In this document: in pieces, positions 9,663 through 17,740 of the stretch
Layout: every line of letters begins with the position of its first letter
How positions within the stretch are numbered: the stretch's first letter is position 1
IMG/VR virus record: IMGVR_UViG_3300009474_000020
Span: 1-20,614 of that record
DNA length: 20,614 nucleotides
Reading direction: 5' to 3' (one strand)
Source: a virus
Notes under the pieces: model-generated
Told to the model about the DNA's origin: nothing
The model's database searches: none
The model's input: only the letters and a program-made list of their open reading frames with translations
Translations under genes and position numbers: made by a program

Positions 9663-12600
9663 ATGTTTCAAAATGATGAATTAAAAAATCACCTAGAAAC
9701 TTCTTCAGTAGTTAGAACTCAGTCAGCAGTTGTTGCGGAATGGAATATGAATATTCCTAATAATATTAAGAAGATTGGCAACTATAGATATCGACCAGCA
9801 GACTCAACATCAATTTATAATAGTTTGATTAATAGTTTTGACATTAATGAAAATGAATCTTCTGCTGTTAAGTTTTATTATGGCGCTACAGATGCTGACA
9901 TTCGTTTAGACGGTGGTGTTGATGATTTGGGTCAGCCAATTACTCTAACTCCCAAAAAAGACAAGGTAAAACTTTTTTACTCTTTAGAGAGTTGCTTTTA
10001 TAAGTTTAGGCCTAGGTCTGGAATTAATAAGGCTAAATATTTAAGTAACTCATACATACATCACACAAATACCGCTATGGCTGATAGACCAAGATATTAT
10101 ATGCCAGATAAAGATGACTACTTTAAGTATTGGACATCTTACAGAACAGAAGACGGCATTGAATATGGAATATCAAATAAGGTAGTAAATGGTCAGCACT
10201 ATATCTCAGATGCAGCCCCCTTCATTGTTTATGAGAATAAAATTCCAACAAATCGTGTAATTGTAAAAATGCAAACCCATATTGGATCTGTTGACCTTGG
10301 GCCATTTTCAAAATCAAGTGGTTCATTTACAGATCCATTTTATGGAAACTCGAACAAAAGAACTCCTGTTAAGTGGAAGATTCAGTCATTAAAAAATAAT
10401 AATTGGATAGACATGAAATCGTTTAATGCGTCGTCAACAAGAAGAGACGGGACACCGCTAATTTCATCAGACGGCTACCTGGAGTTGTCTTACGGTTTGA
10501 TAGTTCCAGATAGATACAGAGATGTTTTTATAAAGGCAGAAGAGTATTCGTCTATTAATTTTCTTCCAGAAAAAAGCATAAATGGTTATGCTTATTTGAT
10601 TAAAGAAAATGATTTAGATCTTGGTGTTTACCATATATGGTTTGAAGATAATTATGAAACTTTTGTACCAGTATATGGGTGGGACGTTGCAGACGAATCA
10701 GTAAGTAGACTTACTAATTTTGTTACAGATCTGACATCACCAATAGCATATTCAAACTCAACTGACGGTCAAAATGTTTATAGAGAGTTTGCATATATTG
10801 AAGGGCTTAGAGTTGTAGTAGACACAATGACACGCTCAGACTCAACCTTTGATTTGATTGAGTTATCTCCAAGACTAGTAGTAGATCTTTCAGATAAGAC
10901 CATTGATTTTTCAATTACAAAGACTGCATCAGATCTTGGTTTATCAGGTCTTCCAGTTGGTCAGTTGCTTGCATCAAACGGTACACTAAAGTTATTTGAC
11001 TATGATCAAGCATTTAACATTAACAATAATTCAAGCATAGTTAAAAACTATATAACTAAAAACATTCAGATTAAGTTCTATGAGATTGTTGTTAATGTAA
11101 ATGGATACGATTATTTTGTACCTATTAAAACAATGTACACAGAAGGCTTTCCCGATATTGATAATCAAAATAGACAGGTATCTTTAAAGTTAAGAGACAT
11201 GTTCTTCTACTTTGAATCAATAACTGCTCCACAAACTCTTGCAACAAGCGCATCGCTTAGTTATGCGGTTTCTATGATTCTTGACTCGATTGGGTTTTCC
11301 AACTATACGTTTAAGAGAATCCCAGGAGAGCCAGATCCGATAATTCCATATTTCTTTATATCTCCAGACACAACAGTGGCAGAGGTTTTGAATCAATTGG
11401 CTGTTTCAACTCAAACAGCAATGTTCTTTGATGAGTACAACAACTTCGTTATGATGAGCAAAAATTATATTCTTCCAACAGTAGATGAAAGAGTTACAGA
11501 CTTTGAGTTATACGGATCCAAAGATTTTGTTAAAGATGGAGTTTTGCAAAATAAAGCAAGTAAAAGTAAACTAGCAAACATAATATCTGTTTCTTCTCAA
11601 AACAACGACATTTTCAACGACGGTAGTATTAACTATAAAACTAGATATATACAAAAGACATATGGATCGCTCAAACAAGCAAGTCTTATAGATAAAGAAA
11701 AGACTTGGATATACAAGCCAGTGCTTTTGTGGGAAGTAACTGGAGATCAAAACACAAAATCAATTAACGATCAATCAAATAATCAGTCTAGTTATACTCT
11801 TGGTGCAATTCCACTTAACTCAAACCTGTCTGCTACCGTTCCATATGTTGCAAACAATACTCTGATGAATAACGTGATGGACCTTGGTGAGGGTGTTTAC
11901 TGGTTATCTAGATACACTGGATACTTTTATTCAAATGGCGAAGTGATAAAATTTGATGCAGTAGAATATAGCATAACTGGATATGGAAATGTTTGGATTA
12001 ACAACGTACTTGAATATCAAAATTACTTCTCTAAACTAACCCATAATGGAAAGATTTATCCCACTGGCTTAGTAAGAATCTACTCTGTACCAAACTATCA
12101 AGATATCAATGGTGTTACAAAACTAAAAAATGGTCCAGTTGCAAAGCACGGCAGAGGTCAGTTTGGAACCACACCAGTATCTCACAGTGCAGGACTAGAC
12201 CCATACTGGACATCAAATGATTCTGTTCGTGGTTGTACGATGAGGTCAGAACTATTGTTTAGCCTTGCAGATCAGTCATCTATCAATACTCAAATAGGTG
12301 CACTAACCTTAGATACACAGGCTGCAGGTGTTTCAAACTCATTAGCACAACAGTCTGTTAGAAGTGGCATTATTAAAAACTTTTTGTCACAATACTATGG
12401 AACAGAAACAGATCTTAATAAGTTAAAAACAACACAAAGTGGAACAATTCAGTCTTCTGCCTTTATATTAAATGGTCCATCTTTTACAACAACACAAAGC
12501 GGTATTGACTTTGTTTCTTATGTTCATAAGCCACTAACAAATAAGTTTAAGCATTTTGGAACACGAATGAGAATTATTGGTAAGATTGAAAATAATCAAA

Positions 12601-13982
12601 ATCGTGGTCAGACTCCCATTGGTAGTGACACATACTTTGTTGTAACTGGTAACTCTCCAGATCAAAACATTAATATTAGTGCTGGTTCTGGAGGCTTGGC
12701 AGTAATGCTCAACCCATCAACTAACGTTGGGTACTACTTTGAGATATTAGCGCTAACTGAAAATAATGTTAATAGTTATAGCACATCTGCACAAAATTTA
12801 GATAACGTTGTTTTCTATAAGGTTATGAGAGACTCAGCAACTTCTAAGGCTATACCTGTAAAACTTTGGGGTGGACTAACAAACATAATTGTTGATGATG
12901 GAAAGTTTACGGGGCAGTCAAGAATGGTTGGAGAAGAAAATCCAACAGTGTATGATCTAGCAGTAGAATATCAAGACCTTGGAAACATAAGACGATTCTA
13001 TCTATACATAAACAACAGACTCATATCTACAGTAGATGATATAACACCACTACCAATCTATAATAATATGGCCATGTTTGTTCGTGGTTCTGCAAGATGT
13101 ATGTTTGAAAACATTTATGCACTAACTAATAATTATAGTCAGAACACAACCTTTGCACTAGACACCCCAGTCATGTCCGCAATTAGCGATCAAGAAATTG
13201 ATGTGAATGAATCATTTAGAAAGTATGCTATGAGCGGAATAGTTCAGTCAACATATTTATCTGGAATAAGCGCATCACAACCACCAGAATATAATATGTA
13301 TTTTGAGGAGTTTGGGTCTATTATGAGAGAGGCAGCATACTTTAATATTAGGTACGATAAAGCATACCCTGCTCTTTATGCAAAACTTTCACCAACATTT
13401 AATAAGATAAAAGGGTACACAGTTTCTGGATTTAGGGCAGGTTCCTACGGAGCAGAGTTTTTAATATTTAACTCAACAGACACTGCAATCAGTCTTGATG
13501 AAACAACTGGAAACTATTTAAGAATTCAAGGTGTAACTTTTACACAGGAGTCACAGCACGAGTTAACCATGGATGAATACTTTAGCAAAAATAGTGATTT
13601 CTCAAATCCAGATATTTCTGGTTCAAGTATAATCAAGTCTCCAGTTAAATATGACAATGATTTTAAAGATATAAAAGTTAGCAGAATGACATATGGTAAA
13701 AAAGATTTTTCATTACAGACACCATACATTCAGACACAAGATGATGCTAACAGTTTGATGGAGTGGATTGTTAATAAAGTGATTAAGCCTAGAAAGTCTG
13801 TAGGTCTAAAGATTTTTGCAACCCCAATCCTACAACTAGGAGATATAGTTACTGTTGACTATCAAGATAATGACTTGGTTGATCAAGTATCCAATGTTTC
13901 AAGTAGGTTTGTAGTATATAATATAGAATATGCAAAAAATTCAGAAGGTCCAGATATGACTGTTTATCTGAGTGAGGTATAA
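9663..13982 (+). CDS. Large minor tail protein / tail-tip hub with inserted lectin-like domains
   Basis: This 1439-aa protein is likely the central tail-tip hub (Tal/gp27-like role), closing the tube and carrying adhesion modules. Residues ~185-275 (from NRVIVKMQTHIG through WKIQSLKNNNWIDM) resemble a discoidin/galactose-binding sandwich. Residues ~400-650 contain the hub-like beta region with a ligand-plate style segment (TTVAEVLNQLAVSTQ, followed by FFDEYNNFVMMSK). Residues ~955-1160 look like a concanavalin/LamG jelly roll (GGLAVMLNPST, RRFYLYINNRLIS). The C-terminus (~1350-1439) returns to a typical hub ending with PILQLGDIVTVDY and a final strand ending in LSEV. The lectin-like module is therefore inserted between hub segments. 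The protein has only three cysteines. No lysozyme or NlpC/P60 catalytic motif was seen. The start is 1 nt after the upstream stop. Confidence 0.8.
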   Translation: MFQNDELKNHLETSSVVRTQSAVVAEWNMNIPNNIKKIGNYRYRPADSTSIYNSLINSFDINENESSAVKFYYGATDADIRLDGGVDDLGQPITLTPKKDKVKLFYSLESCFYKFRPRSGINKAKYLSNSYIHHTNTAMADRPRYYMPDKDDYFKYWTSYRTEDGIEYGISNKVVNGQHYISDAAPFIVYENKIPTNRVIVKMQTHIGSVDLGPFSKSSGSFTDPFYGNSNKRTPVKWKIQSLKNNNWIDMKSFNASSTRRDGTPLISSDGYLELSYGLIVPDRYRDVFIKAEEYSSINFLPEKSINGYAYLIKENDLDLGVYHIWFEDNYETFVPVYGWDVADESVSRLTNFVTDLTSPIAYSNSTDGQNVYREFAYIEGLRVVVDTMTRSDSTFDLIELSPRLVVDLSDKTIDFSITKTASDLGLSGLPVGQLLASNGTLKLFDYDQAFNINNNSSIVKNYITKNIQIKFYEIVVNVNGYDYFVPIKTMYTEGFPDIDNQNRQVSLKLRDMFFYFESITAPQTLATSASLSYAVSMILDSIGFSNYTFKRIPGEPDPIIPYFFISPDTTVAEVLNQLAVSTQTAMFFDEYNNFVMMSKNYILPTVDERVTDFELYGSKDFVKDGVLQNKASKSKLANIISVSSQNNDIFNDGSINYKTRYIQKTYGSLKQASLIDKEKTWIYKPVLLWEVTGDQNTKSINDQSNNQSSYTLGAIPLNSNLSATVPYVANNTLMNNVMDLGEGVYWLSRYTGYFYSNGEVIKFDAVEYSITGYGNVWINNVLEYQNYFSKLTHNGKIYPTGLVRIYSVPNYQDINGVTKLKNGPVAKHGRGQFGTTPVSHSAGLDPYWTSNDSVRGCTMRSELLFSLADQSSINTQIGALTLDTQAAGVSNSLAQQSVRSGIIKNFLSQYYGTETDLNKLKTTQSGTIQSSAFILNGPSFTTTQSGIDFVSYVHKPLTNKFKHFGTRMRIIGKIENNQNRGQTPIGSDTYFVVTGNSPDQNINISAGSGGLAVMLNPSTNVGYYFEILALTENNVNSYSTSAQNLDNVVFYKVMRDSATSKAIPVKLWGGLTNIIVDDGKFTGQSRMVGEENPTVYDLAVEYQDLGNIRRFYLYINNRLISTVDDITPLPIYNNMAMFVRGSARCMFENIYALTNNYSQNTTFALDTPVMSAISDQEIDVNESFRKYAMSGIVQSTYLSGISASQPPEYNMYFEEFGSIMREAAYFNIRYDKAYPALYAKLSPTFNKIKGYTVSGFRAGSYGAEFLIFNSTDTAISLDETTGNYLRIQGVTFTQESQHELTMDEYFSKNSDFSNPDISGSSIIKSPVKYDNDFKDIKVSRMTYGKKDFSLQTPYIQTQDDANSLMEWIVNKVIKPRKSVGLKIFATPILQLGDIVTVDYQDNDLVDQVSNVSSRFVVYNIEYAKNSEGPDMTVYLSEV
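12538..13140 (+). other. Concanavalin/LamG-like jelly-roll domain inside the hub protein (tentative)
   Basis: This part of the hub protein (residues ~959-1159) has alternating beta strands typical of LamG/concanavalin sandwiches. It opens with a strand around FGTRMRIIGKIE, has a GLAVMLNPST turn, a YFEILAL strand, and ends with RRFYLYINNRLISTV and FENIYALT. Such domains commonly bind glycans. The assignment is by pattern only and needs structure prediction. Confidence 0.5.
13974..13977 (+). promoter_or_regulatory. Shine-Dalgarno GAGG fixing the ATG start at 13984
   Basis: GAGG sits 6 nt before the ATG at 13984. A GTG 12 bases upstream (13972) is in the same frame but lacks a ribosome site and would overlap the end of the hub gene. 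The ATG is preferred. Confidence 0.55.
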
Positions 13983-13983
13983 G

Positions 13984-15606
13984 ATGGCTGAAGCAACACC
14001 AAACTTGCCAACACCAACCGCCTCTACTGCAACAGATGGGGTTCTTGCAGCATCTAAAGATATTTTTGTTATTACAGATGAATCACTTCCAATAGAAATA
14101 ATGACTGATCTTGTCTTTGAGGATATAGGCGGACAAGAGATTATCAATATATCAAGATCAGATATTGTGAATGGACAAAATGTTATTTATCAGCCAATCA
14201 AAAACCTTACATCACTAAACTATCAGTATAATCCACAAAATATAATATCATTACAAGACACGTCGGAAAGTTATTTTAAAAAGTTTCCAATACAATTAGA
14301 TAAAAGAATGCCTCTGCTTGGAACTGGTCCAAATAATGAGACGGTATATATCGATCTAGACACAGGAGATCTAGTAATAAATGTTGTTGGTTTAGAAAAA
14401 GATGAGCAGGTAGAGGTCCAAATCCTTAATAGTGGGGCCCTATTTAATGATACAATATACGAGGTGAATTTAATGATTACTAATACTGGAAAAAATATCT
14501 TAGCAAAGTATTTATTGGGACAGGCTCCAGCCTATGCCTCATATATTGCCCTTGGCTGTGGAGCAAAGCCATTGGCGTCAGATGGTGTTCTTGACGACTA
14601 CTCAAACAAAGAAAGACTCAACTTTGAGATGTTTCGTGTTCCAATCATTTCTCGTGGATATGTTTCTGAAGATGACATAACAAAACTTGTTTTAACTGCA
14701 GAACTTCCATCAGAAGAAAGATATGAAATAACAGAAGTCGGTATATTTTCTGCGGGATCGAATACTTCAGCAGGAGCATATGACAGTAAGTCTATCTATG
14801 CGTTTACACAGGATGAAAACTGGGAATACCATGCTACAACTGCAGCGACATCTATTCCAATTATATATGAACCACTAGACGGAGATTTGCAGAATAACGT
14901 TATAAATGTAACCGAAAGCGTGTTTCAAACAAACGCTGACAACCGTATTTTTACAAACCAGGACAGATATCTAAGATATGAAAGGTGCAGATTCTTTAAC
15001 AATATTATTGTTATCAGAGGAGACGTATCAGATATATCGACTGATATTAATAATCACCTTGTAATTAATTCTGGATCAGAGCACCTTCATCTAACTGGAG
15101 CCAACCTTGATTTTAATAGGAATGCTCCAACTGACGAGATTAAATTAGCATTTACCGTAATTAATAAAGACGGAGAGTCTAATGCAGTTCCAGATAATGT
15201 AAAAATTATTGTTGAGTTTGCATCATCAGATATTTATAATACTGGAGAGTGGGCAAGGTTTGAAGTAAACCTAGACAACGGAACTGGATCAGGTCAGCAT
15301 GACTTTAGCACAAACAGGTATGTAGTTGCAACAAGGCAGTTGCAGGAACTGTACAAGAGTTCTGGCTTTACCTGGAGTCAGGTTGATGTAGTTAAAATTC
15401 TTGCTTGTGTAACAGATGGTGGATCTGTAACAGATAACTTTTATGTATGCCTTGATGCAATCAGGTTAGAAAATAATAGTACTGCAAATCCACTATACGG
15501 AATGAGCGGTTACTCTGTTATTAAAAATCTAGGAGCACAGCCTATAATTAAGTTAGCAAATACAACAAACTACATTGAGTTTAGATTTGCTTTGGATGTT
15601 CAATAA
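13984..15606 (+). CDS. Minor tail / receptor-binding-type protein
   Basis: This 540-aa protein probably sits on the outer tail tip. The middle (~residues 150-270) carries signatures seen in tail-collar/fibre base domains: SYIALGCGAKPL, then a strand ending in RYEITEVGIFSAG. The C-terminal third (~335-500) resembles a carbohydrate-binding jelly roll: SSGFTWSQVDVVKILA followed by FYVCLDAIRLEN. It has four cysteines and no membrane segment. I chose the ATG 1 nt after the hub stop because of the GAGG ribosome site. The gene ends in TAATG overlap with the next gene, which suggests coupled expression. A host-surface adhesin is the likely role; a purely structural baseplate protein is the alternative. 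Confidence 0.7.
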   Translation: MAEATPNLPTPTASTATDGVLAASKDIFVITDESLPIEIMTDLVFEDIGGQEIINISRSDIVNGQNVIYQPIKNLTSLNYQYNPQNIISLQDTSESYFKKFPIQLDKRMPLLGTGPNNETVYIDLDTGDLVINVVGLEKDEQVEVQILNSGALFNDTIYEVNLMITNTGKNILAKYLLGQAPAYASYIALGCGAKPLASDGVLDDYSNKERLNFEMFRVPIISRGYVSEDDITKLVLTAELPSEERYEITEVGIFSAGSNTSAGAYDSKSIYAFTQDENWEYHATTAATSIPIIYEPLDGDLQNNVINVTESVFQTNADNRIFTNQDRYLRYERCRFFNNIIVIRGDVSDISTDINNHLVINSGSEHLHLTGANLDFNRNAPTDEIKLAFTVINKDGESNAVPDNVKIIVEFASSDIYNTGEWARFEVNLDNGTGSGQHDFSTNRYVVATRQLQELYKSSGFTWSQVDVVKILACVTDGGSVTDNFYVCLDAIRLENNSTANPLYGMSGYSVIKNLGAQPIIKLANTTNYIEFRFALDVQ

Positions 15607-16046
15607 TGGCATTACCAGATAGCGGTATTAAAAAAGTAATAATTCCAAAGTCTTCTTTGCCACAGAGATCTGGAGAAAACAAAGACTATGCTGTTAGATT
15701 TAGAGTTGTCTCAGAAGATAAAAATAGAAGTTCTCACTGGTCAATTAAGTACACAGTTCCACTTCCAGATGTAACTGCAATAGATTATAGAGTTGCTGTA
15801 GATCAATCACATGACATGGTTACGGCTGTTTGGGTCCCTGAATCTGGAACAAAATCTGAATTTGATGTTTATGTTAAATGGGATAGTGAGCCATGGCAGT
15901 TTGTTTCTACTGTCTTTACAACAACTTACTCTACAATTATTAAAACTGGTGCAAATCATGTACAGATTGCTGTACAGGTACCAACATTTCCTAAACAAAG
16001 ATATACTGGATCAACCCTTTTTGAGTCAACACAGGAAAACGTTTGA
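15606..16046 (+). CDS. Small tail protein with fibronectin-III-like domain
   Basis: This 146-aa protein overlaps the upstream stop by one base (TAATG). After a short basic, proline-containing N-terminus (~1-30), the rest is a beta sandwich with FnIII-like features: SIKYTVPLPDVTAIDYR, then an AVWVPES strand, then YVKWDSEPWQFVS and a late VQIAVQVPTFPK strand. FnIII-like modules are common in tail fibres and minor tail proteins, where they may grip carbohydrates weakly or act as spacers. No cysteine is present. The position between the adhesin-like protein and the fibre-knob-like protein supports a tail-tip accessory role. Exact function unknown. Confidence 0.62.
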   Translation: MALPDSGIKKVIIPKSSLPQRSGENKDYAVRFRVVSEDKNRSSHWSIKYTVPLPDVTAIDYRVAVDQSHDMVTAVWVPESGTKSEFDVYVKWDSEPWQFVSTVFTTTYSTIIKTGANHVQIAVQVPTFPKQRYTGSTLFESTQENV

Positions 16047-16055
16047 TGGTATAAT
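16047..16055 (+). promoter_or_regulatory. Extended -10 promoter TGGTATAAT, likely leaderless start
   Basis: The 18-base gap between two tail genes contains TGGTATAAT, a perfect TGN-TATAAT extended -10. It ends 9 nt before the ATG at 16065. Transcription would start at or within a few bases of the ATG, and no Shine-Dalgarno is present. No well-placed -35 is visible (TTGAGT at 16021 is 23 bp away), which is normal for extended -10 promoters. Confidence 0.5.
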
Positions 16056-16064
16056 AGATATATC

Positions 16065-16508
16065 ATGTCAAAACTACCACTACCAGAGCGAGGCCAACCA
16101 CTAGATGTTTCATATATCTATCAGTTGGCTACAGCCATAAATGATCTGTCATCACAGATATCTCCAGCAGTTTACAAGTATGTTACAGTAGATACTCCAG
16201 GAGTAGGAAAGCAAAGCGTAAAGGCTTCTGAGGCTAGAATTATTGGTGGATACGTAAACGTTGTAAACAGTTCTACACGAAATGCTGGAACAGAAGTTGC
16301 ATTCTCCTATGATTTTCCAACTGATTTTAAGTATGCACCAATCGCAACTGCAACACCAATTAATATCGGCGGAACAGATGCTGGTAAGAATGTTTCAGTA
16401 GTTTTAAAAACTGTTACAACGTCTAAGGTTGAAGGAATCGTTAGATTCGGAACAACTGGAGATATGTCTGTTGATGTTAATCTTGTTATAATTGGAATTC
16501 CAAATTAA
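16065..16508 (+). CDS. Probable tail-fibre/knob protein, H-type-lectin-like
   Basis: This 147-aa protein opens with a short helical segment (SYIYQLATAINDLSSQ) like the trimer-forming N-termini of fibre proteins. It continues as a beta-rich domain in which AFSYDFPTDFKYAPIATATP is followed by alternating strands (VSVVLKTVTTSKVEGIVRF) and a final VNLVIIGIPN. The pattern of a strand ending in F, then a 'P.tDFK.aP' segment, then paired strands resembles H-type lectin or phage knob domains; this is inference. There is no cysteine. The gene is separated from the gene before it by a gap holding a TATAAT box and lacks a Shine-Dalgarno. It may be transcribed separately as a leaderless message and so produced at a different level from the rest of the tail. 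Confidence 0.6.
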   Translation: MSKLPLPERGQPLDVSYIYQLATAINDLSSQISPAVYKYVTVDTPGVGKQSVKASEARIIGGYVNVVNSSTRNAGTEVAFSYDFPTDFKYAPIATATPINIGGTDAGKNVSVVLKTVTTSKVEGIVRFGTTGDMSVDVNLVIIGIPN

Positions 16509-16510
16509 GA

Positions 16511-16702
16511 ATGATAAAATGTATAAAATGCACACGAAGAATGTTCATAGACAGACAGTACAGCAAAATTGATTACTTGGAAGTTTATTGCATATATTGT
16601 GGATCACGAAGATTCTTTAATCCACCTACAGCAACAGCAGAGGGACAATGGCTACTAAAAAAGGAAGTATTGAGAGCGAAGGCTACAATGAGTCCCCTAT
16701 AA
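16511..16702 (+). CDS. Small four-cysteine zinc-ribbon-like protein
   Basis: This 63-aa protein contains two CxxC knuckles, CIKC at residues ~4-7 and CIYC at ~27-30, the second followed by GSRRFF. It also has a basic/aromatic middle (MFIDRQYSKIDYLEVY). This layout suits a single zinc-ribbon that could bind nucleic acid or a protein partner. Small proteins of this kind are frequent in phages, but I cannot assign a function. It starts 2 nt after the upstream stop with no clear ribosome site. Its last 55 bases overlap the following gene in another frame, which suggests translational coupling. Confidence 0.65.
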   Translation: MIKCIKCTRRMFIDRQYSKIDYLEVYCIYCGSRRFFNPPTATAEGQWLLKKEVLRAKATMSPL

Positions 16703-17190
16703 TACAGGGGAACAAAAAAGTTTGGTTTCTTAATGGAGACCTTGTTAGAATTCATCACTTAAATAGATCTAATGGAATAATGTCTGTTTATAATATTACA
16801 CAAGACAGAATTGAAAGTTGCCTTATTGGTGATTTTAAAAACAAAAGAGAAAGAGCATATACAGTTGGCCAGACTGCTGATTTAGTCAATCGTCATAAAA
16901 AGTATATGCCATCATTAATGAAACGAGGAGTCATTCCATTTCCCACAGGATCTCAAAAGGGTGGTGCAAGAGGGTTTCAGGTCAGATCATATTATTCAGA
17001 ATCCCAAGTAAGAGAGATTCGTGATATACTTGCTTCATACCATATTGGTAGACCAAGAAAAGATAACTTAATAACAAATGATATTACTCCATCGCAGCAA
17101 GAGTTGACACGGCGAATGGGAGACGGTATACTTACATATACAAGAACTGAAGATGGGCGATTTATTCCAGTGTGGAATGAGTCTATTTAA
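16648..17190 (+). CDS. Putative DNA-binding protein with MerR/excisionase-like HTH
   Basis: This 180-aa protein has a first half with a beta-rich segment (KKVWFLNGDLVRIHHLNRSN) of unknown role. It is followed by a helix-turn-helix-like region: YTVGQTADLVNRHKKYMPSL, a basic loop rich in Gly/Lys/Arg, then RSYYSESQVREIRDILASYH. That order (helix-turn-helix then wing then a YYS-type helix) resembles MerR/excisionase winged helices, and the tail GRPRKD is AT-hook-like. It lies between tail and replication genes, where a transcription or replication regulator would fit. The ATG at 16648 has GAGGGA just upstream. The next in-frame ATG (16780) would remove the conserved-looking segment, so the overlapping start is kept. 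Confidence 0.65.
   Translation: MATKKGSIESEGYNESPIIQGNKKVWFLNGDLVRIHHLNRSNGIMSVYNITQDRIESCLIGDFKNKRERAYTVGQTADLVNRHKKYMPSLMKRGVIPFPTGSQKGGARGFQVRSYYSESQVREIRDILASYHIGRPRKDNLITNDITPSQQELTRRMGDGILTYTRTEDGRFIPVWNESI
16693..16711 (+). other. GC-rich hairpin TCCCCT-N7-AGGGGA at the zinc-ribbon stop codon
   Basis: A six-base perfect stem (TCCCCT / AGGGGA) with the 7-nt loop ATAATAC encloses the stop codon (16700-16702) of the zinc-ribbon gene and lies 46 nt into the HTH gene. G/C runs are rare in this AT-rich sequence. There is no U-tract after it on either strand, so it is not an intrinsic terminator. Its function is unknown. Confidence 0.4.
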
Positions 17191-17191
17191 T

Positions 17192-17198
17192 AAAGGGG
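17192..17198 (+). promoter_or_regulatory. Strong Shine-Dalgarno AAAGGGG
   Basis: AAAGGGG in a 14-base gap, 6 nt before the ATG at 17205, is the best-placed ribosome site in the window. It selects this ATG over the ATG at 17200, which is in another frame. Confidence 0.7.
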
Positions 17199-17204
17199 TA
17201 TGGA

Positions 17205-17432
17205 ATGTCAGAAGTAGAAAATACAGTTAGCAGCGACAGTACTAAGGTTGGGGTAACTCTTGGTTACACACTTAATCTTGGCAACTTTCAGTCATTGAGG
17301 ATTGATCTTAATGTTATTGATTCTAAGCGTGATGGTGAGAATACAAATGACGCATTTGAGCGTGTTTATAAGTTTGTAGAAGACAAGTTGACAGAAAAGG
17401 TCAACGAAGCAAAGTCTGAAATCTCAGAGTAA
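17205..17432 (+). CDS. Small protein of unknown function before the replication genes
   Basis: This 75-aa, acidic protein is not assigned to a family. It has a beta-strand-rich middle (VGVTLGYTLNLGNFQSLRID) followed by a helical C-terminus (NDAFERVYKFVEDKLTEKVN). No metal-binding cysteines or membrane segment is present. It has a strong ribosome site, so it is probably well expressed. Its stop overlaps the next start by one base (TAATG). Its position upstream of helicase and primase suggests, but does not show, an accessory replication or nucleic-acid-binding role. Confidence 0.6.
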   Translation: MSEVENTVSSDSTKVGVTLGYTLNLGNFQSLRIDLNVIDSKRDGENTNDAFERVYKFVEDKLTEKVNEAKSEISE

Positions 17433-17740
17433 TGGCAGAACGCAAAGACCGAATGGCTTTGCTTTCAAGATACAGCAAGTATCATACCGCAAGGTACGAA
17501 TCAAAGCCATCCCTTAATCTTAATGTAGAGCAATGGGCATCAGATGCACTGGTAGAGTCATACGGTATATCAGGTTGTTACGATATACTTGAGTATTACT
17601 TTTTAGTTTCAGAAAATCCATCATGGAACTACTTTGCATATAATGCAGAGAAAATACTACAAGCACAAAAAGATAAAAAGAAAGACGATGAAGAGAGAGC
17701 AGTTCGTAGACAAATGGCAAAGGAGTGGTTAAGTGAATAA
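17432..17740 (+). CDS. Small unknown protein directly upstream of the helicase
   Basis: This 102-aa, charged, mostly helical protein has two parts. Residues ~1-70 hold a segment with aromatic residues (GCYDILEYYFLVSENPSWNYF). Residues ~72-102 form a highly basic/acidic helix rich in Lys, Asp, Glu and Arg (LQAQKDKKKDDEERAVRRQM). It starts on a TAATG overlap, and its end overlaps the helicase start by 8 bases. That tight coupling makes a helicase partner or loader a reasonable guess, but no loader motif (AAA+ or DnaD-type) is visible. Confidence 0.55.
   Translation: MAERKDRMALLSRYSKYHTARYESKPSLNLNVEQWASDALVESYGISGCYDILEYYFLVSENPSWNYFAYNAEKILQAQKDKKKDDEERAVRRQMAKEWLSE
17719..17725 (+). promoter_or_regulatory. 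Shine-Dalgarno AAAGGAG supporting the helicase GTG start
   Basis: AAAGGAG lies 7 nt before the GTG at 17733, inside the preceding gene. It makes GTG the likely initiation codon, with the start overlapping the upstream stop as GTGAATAA. Confidence 0.7.

Noticed and set aside
9663-13982. Peptidoglycan hydrolase domain in the hub protein
   Set aside because: I looked for NlpC/P60, lysozyme and M23-type HxxxD/HxH motifs in context and saw no convincing catalytic set.
13972-13983. GTG at 13972 as start of the receptor-binding-type gene
   Set aside because: The ATG at 13984 has GAGG 6 nt upstream and begins right after the hub stop; the GTG has no ribosome site.
16492-16503. Perfect 12-bp palindrome TTGGAATTCCAA near a gene end as an operator
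   Set aside because: It is short, lies in coding sequence, is not repeated nearby and is plausible by chance in 20 kb.
16693-16711. Intrinsic terminator at the GC-rich hairpin
   Set aside because: No U-tract follows on either strand, and the hairpin lies inside a translated gene.
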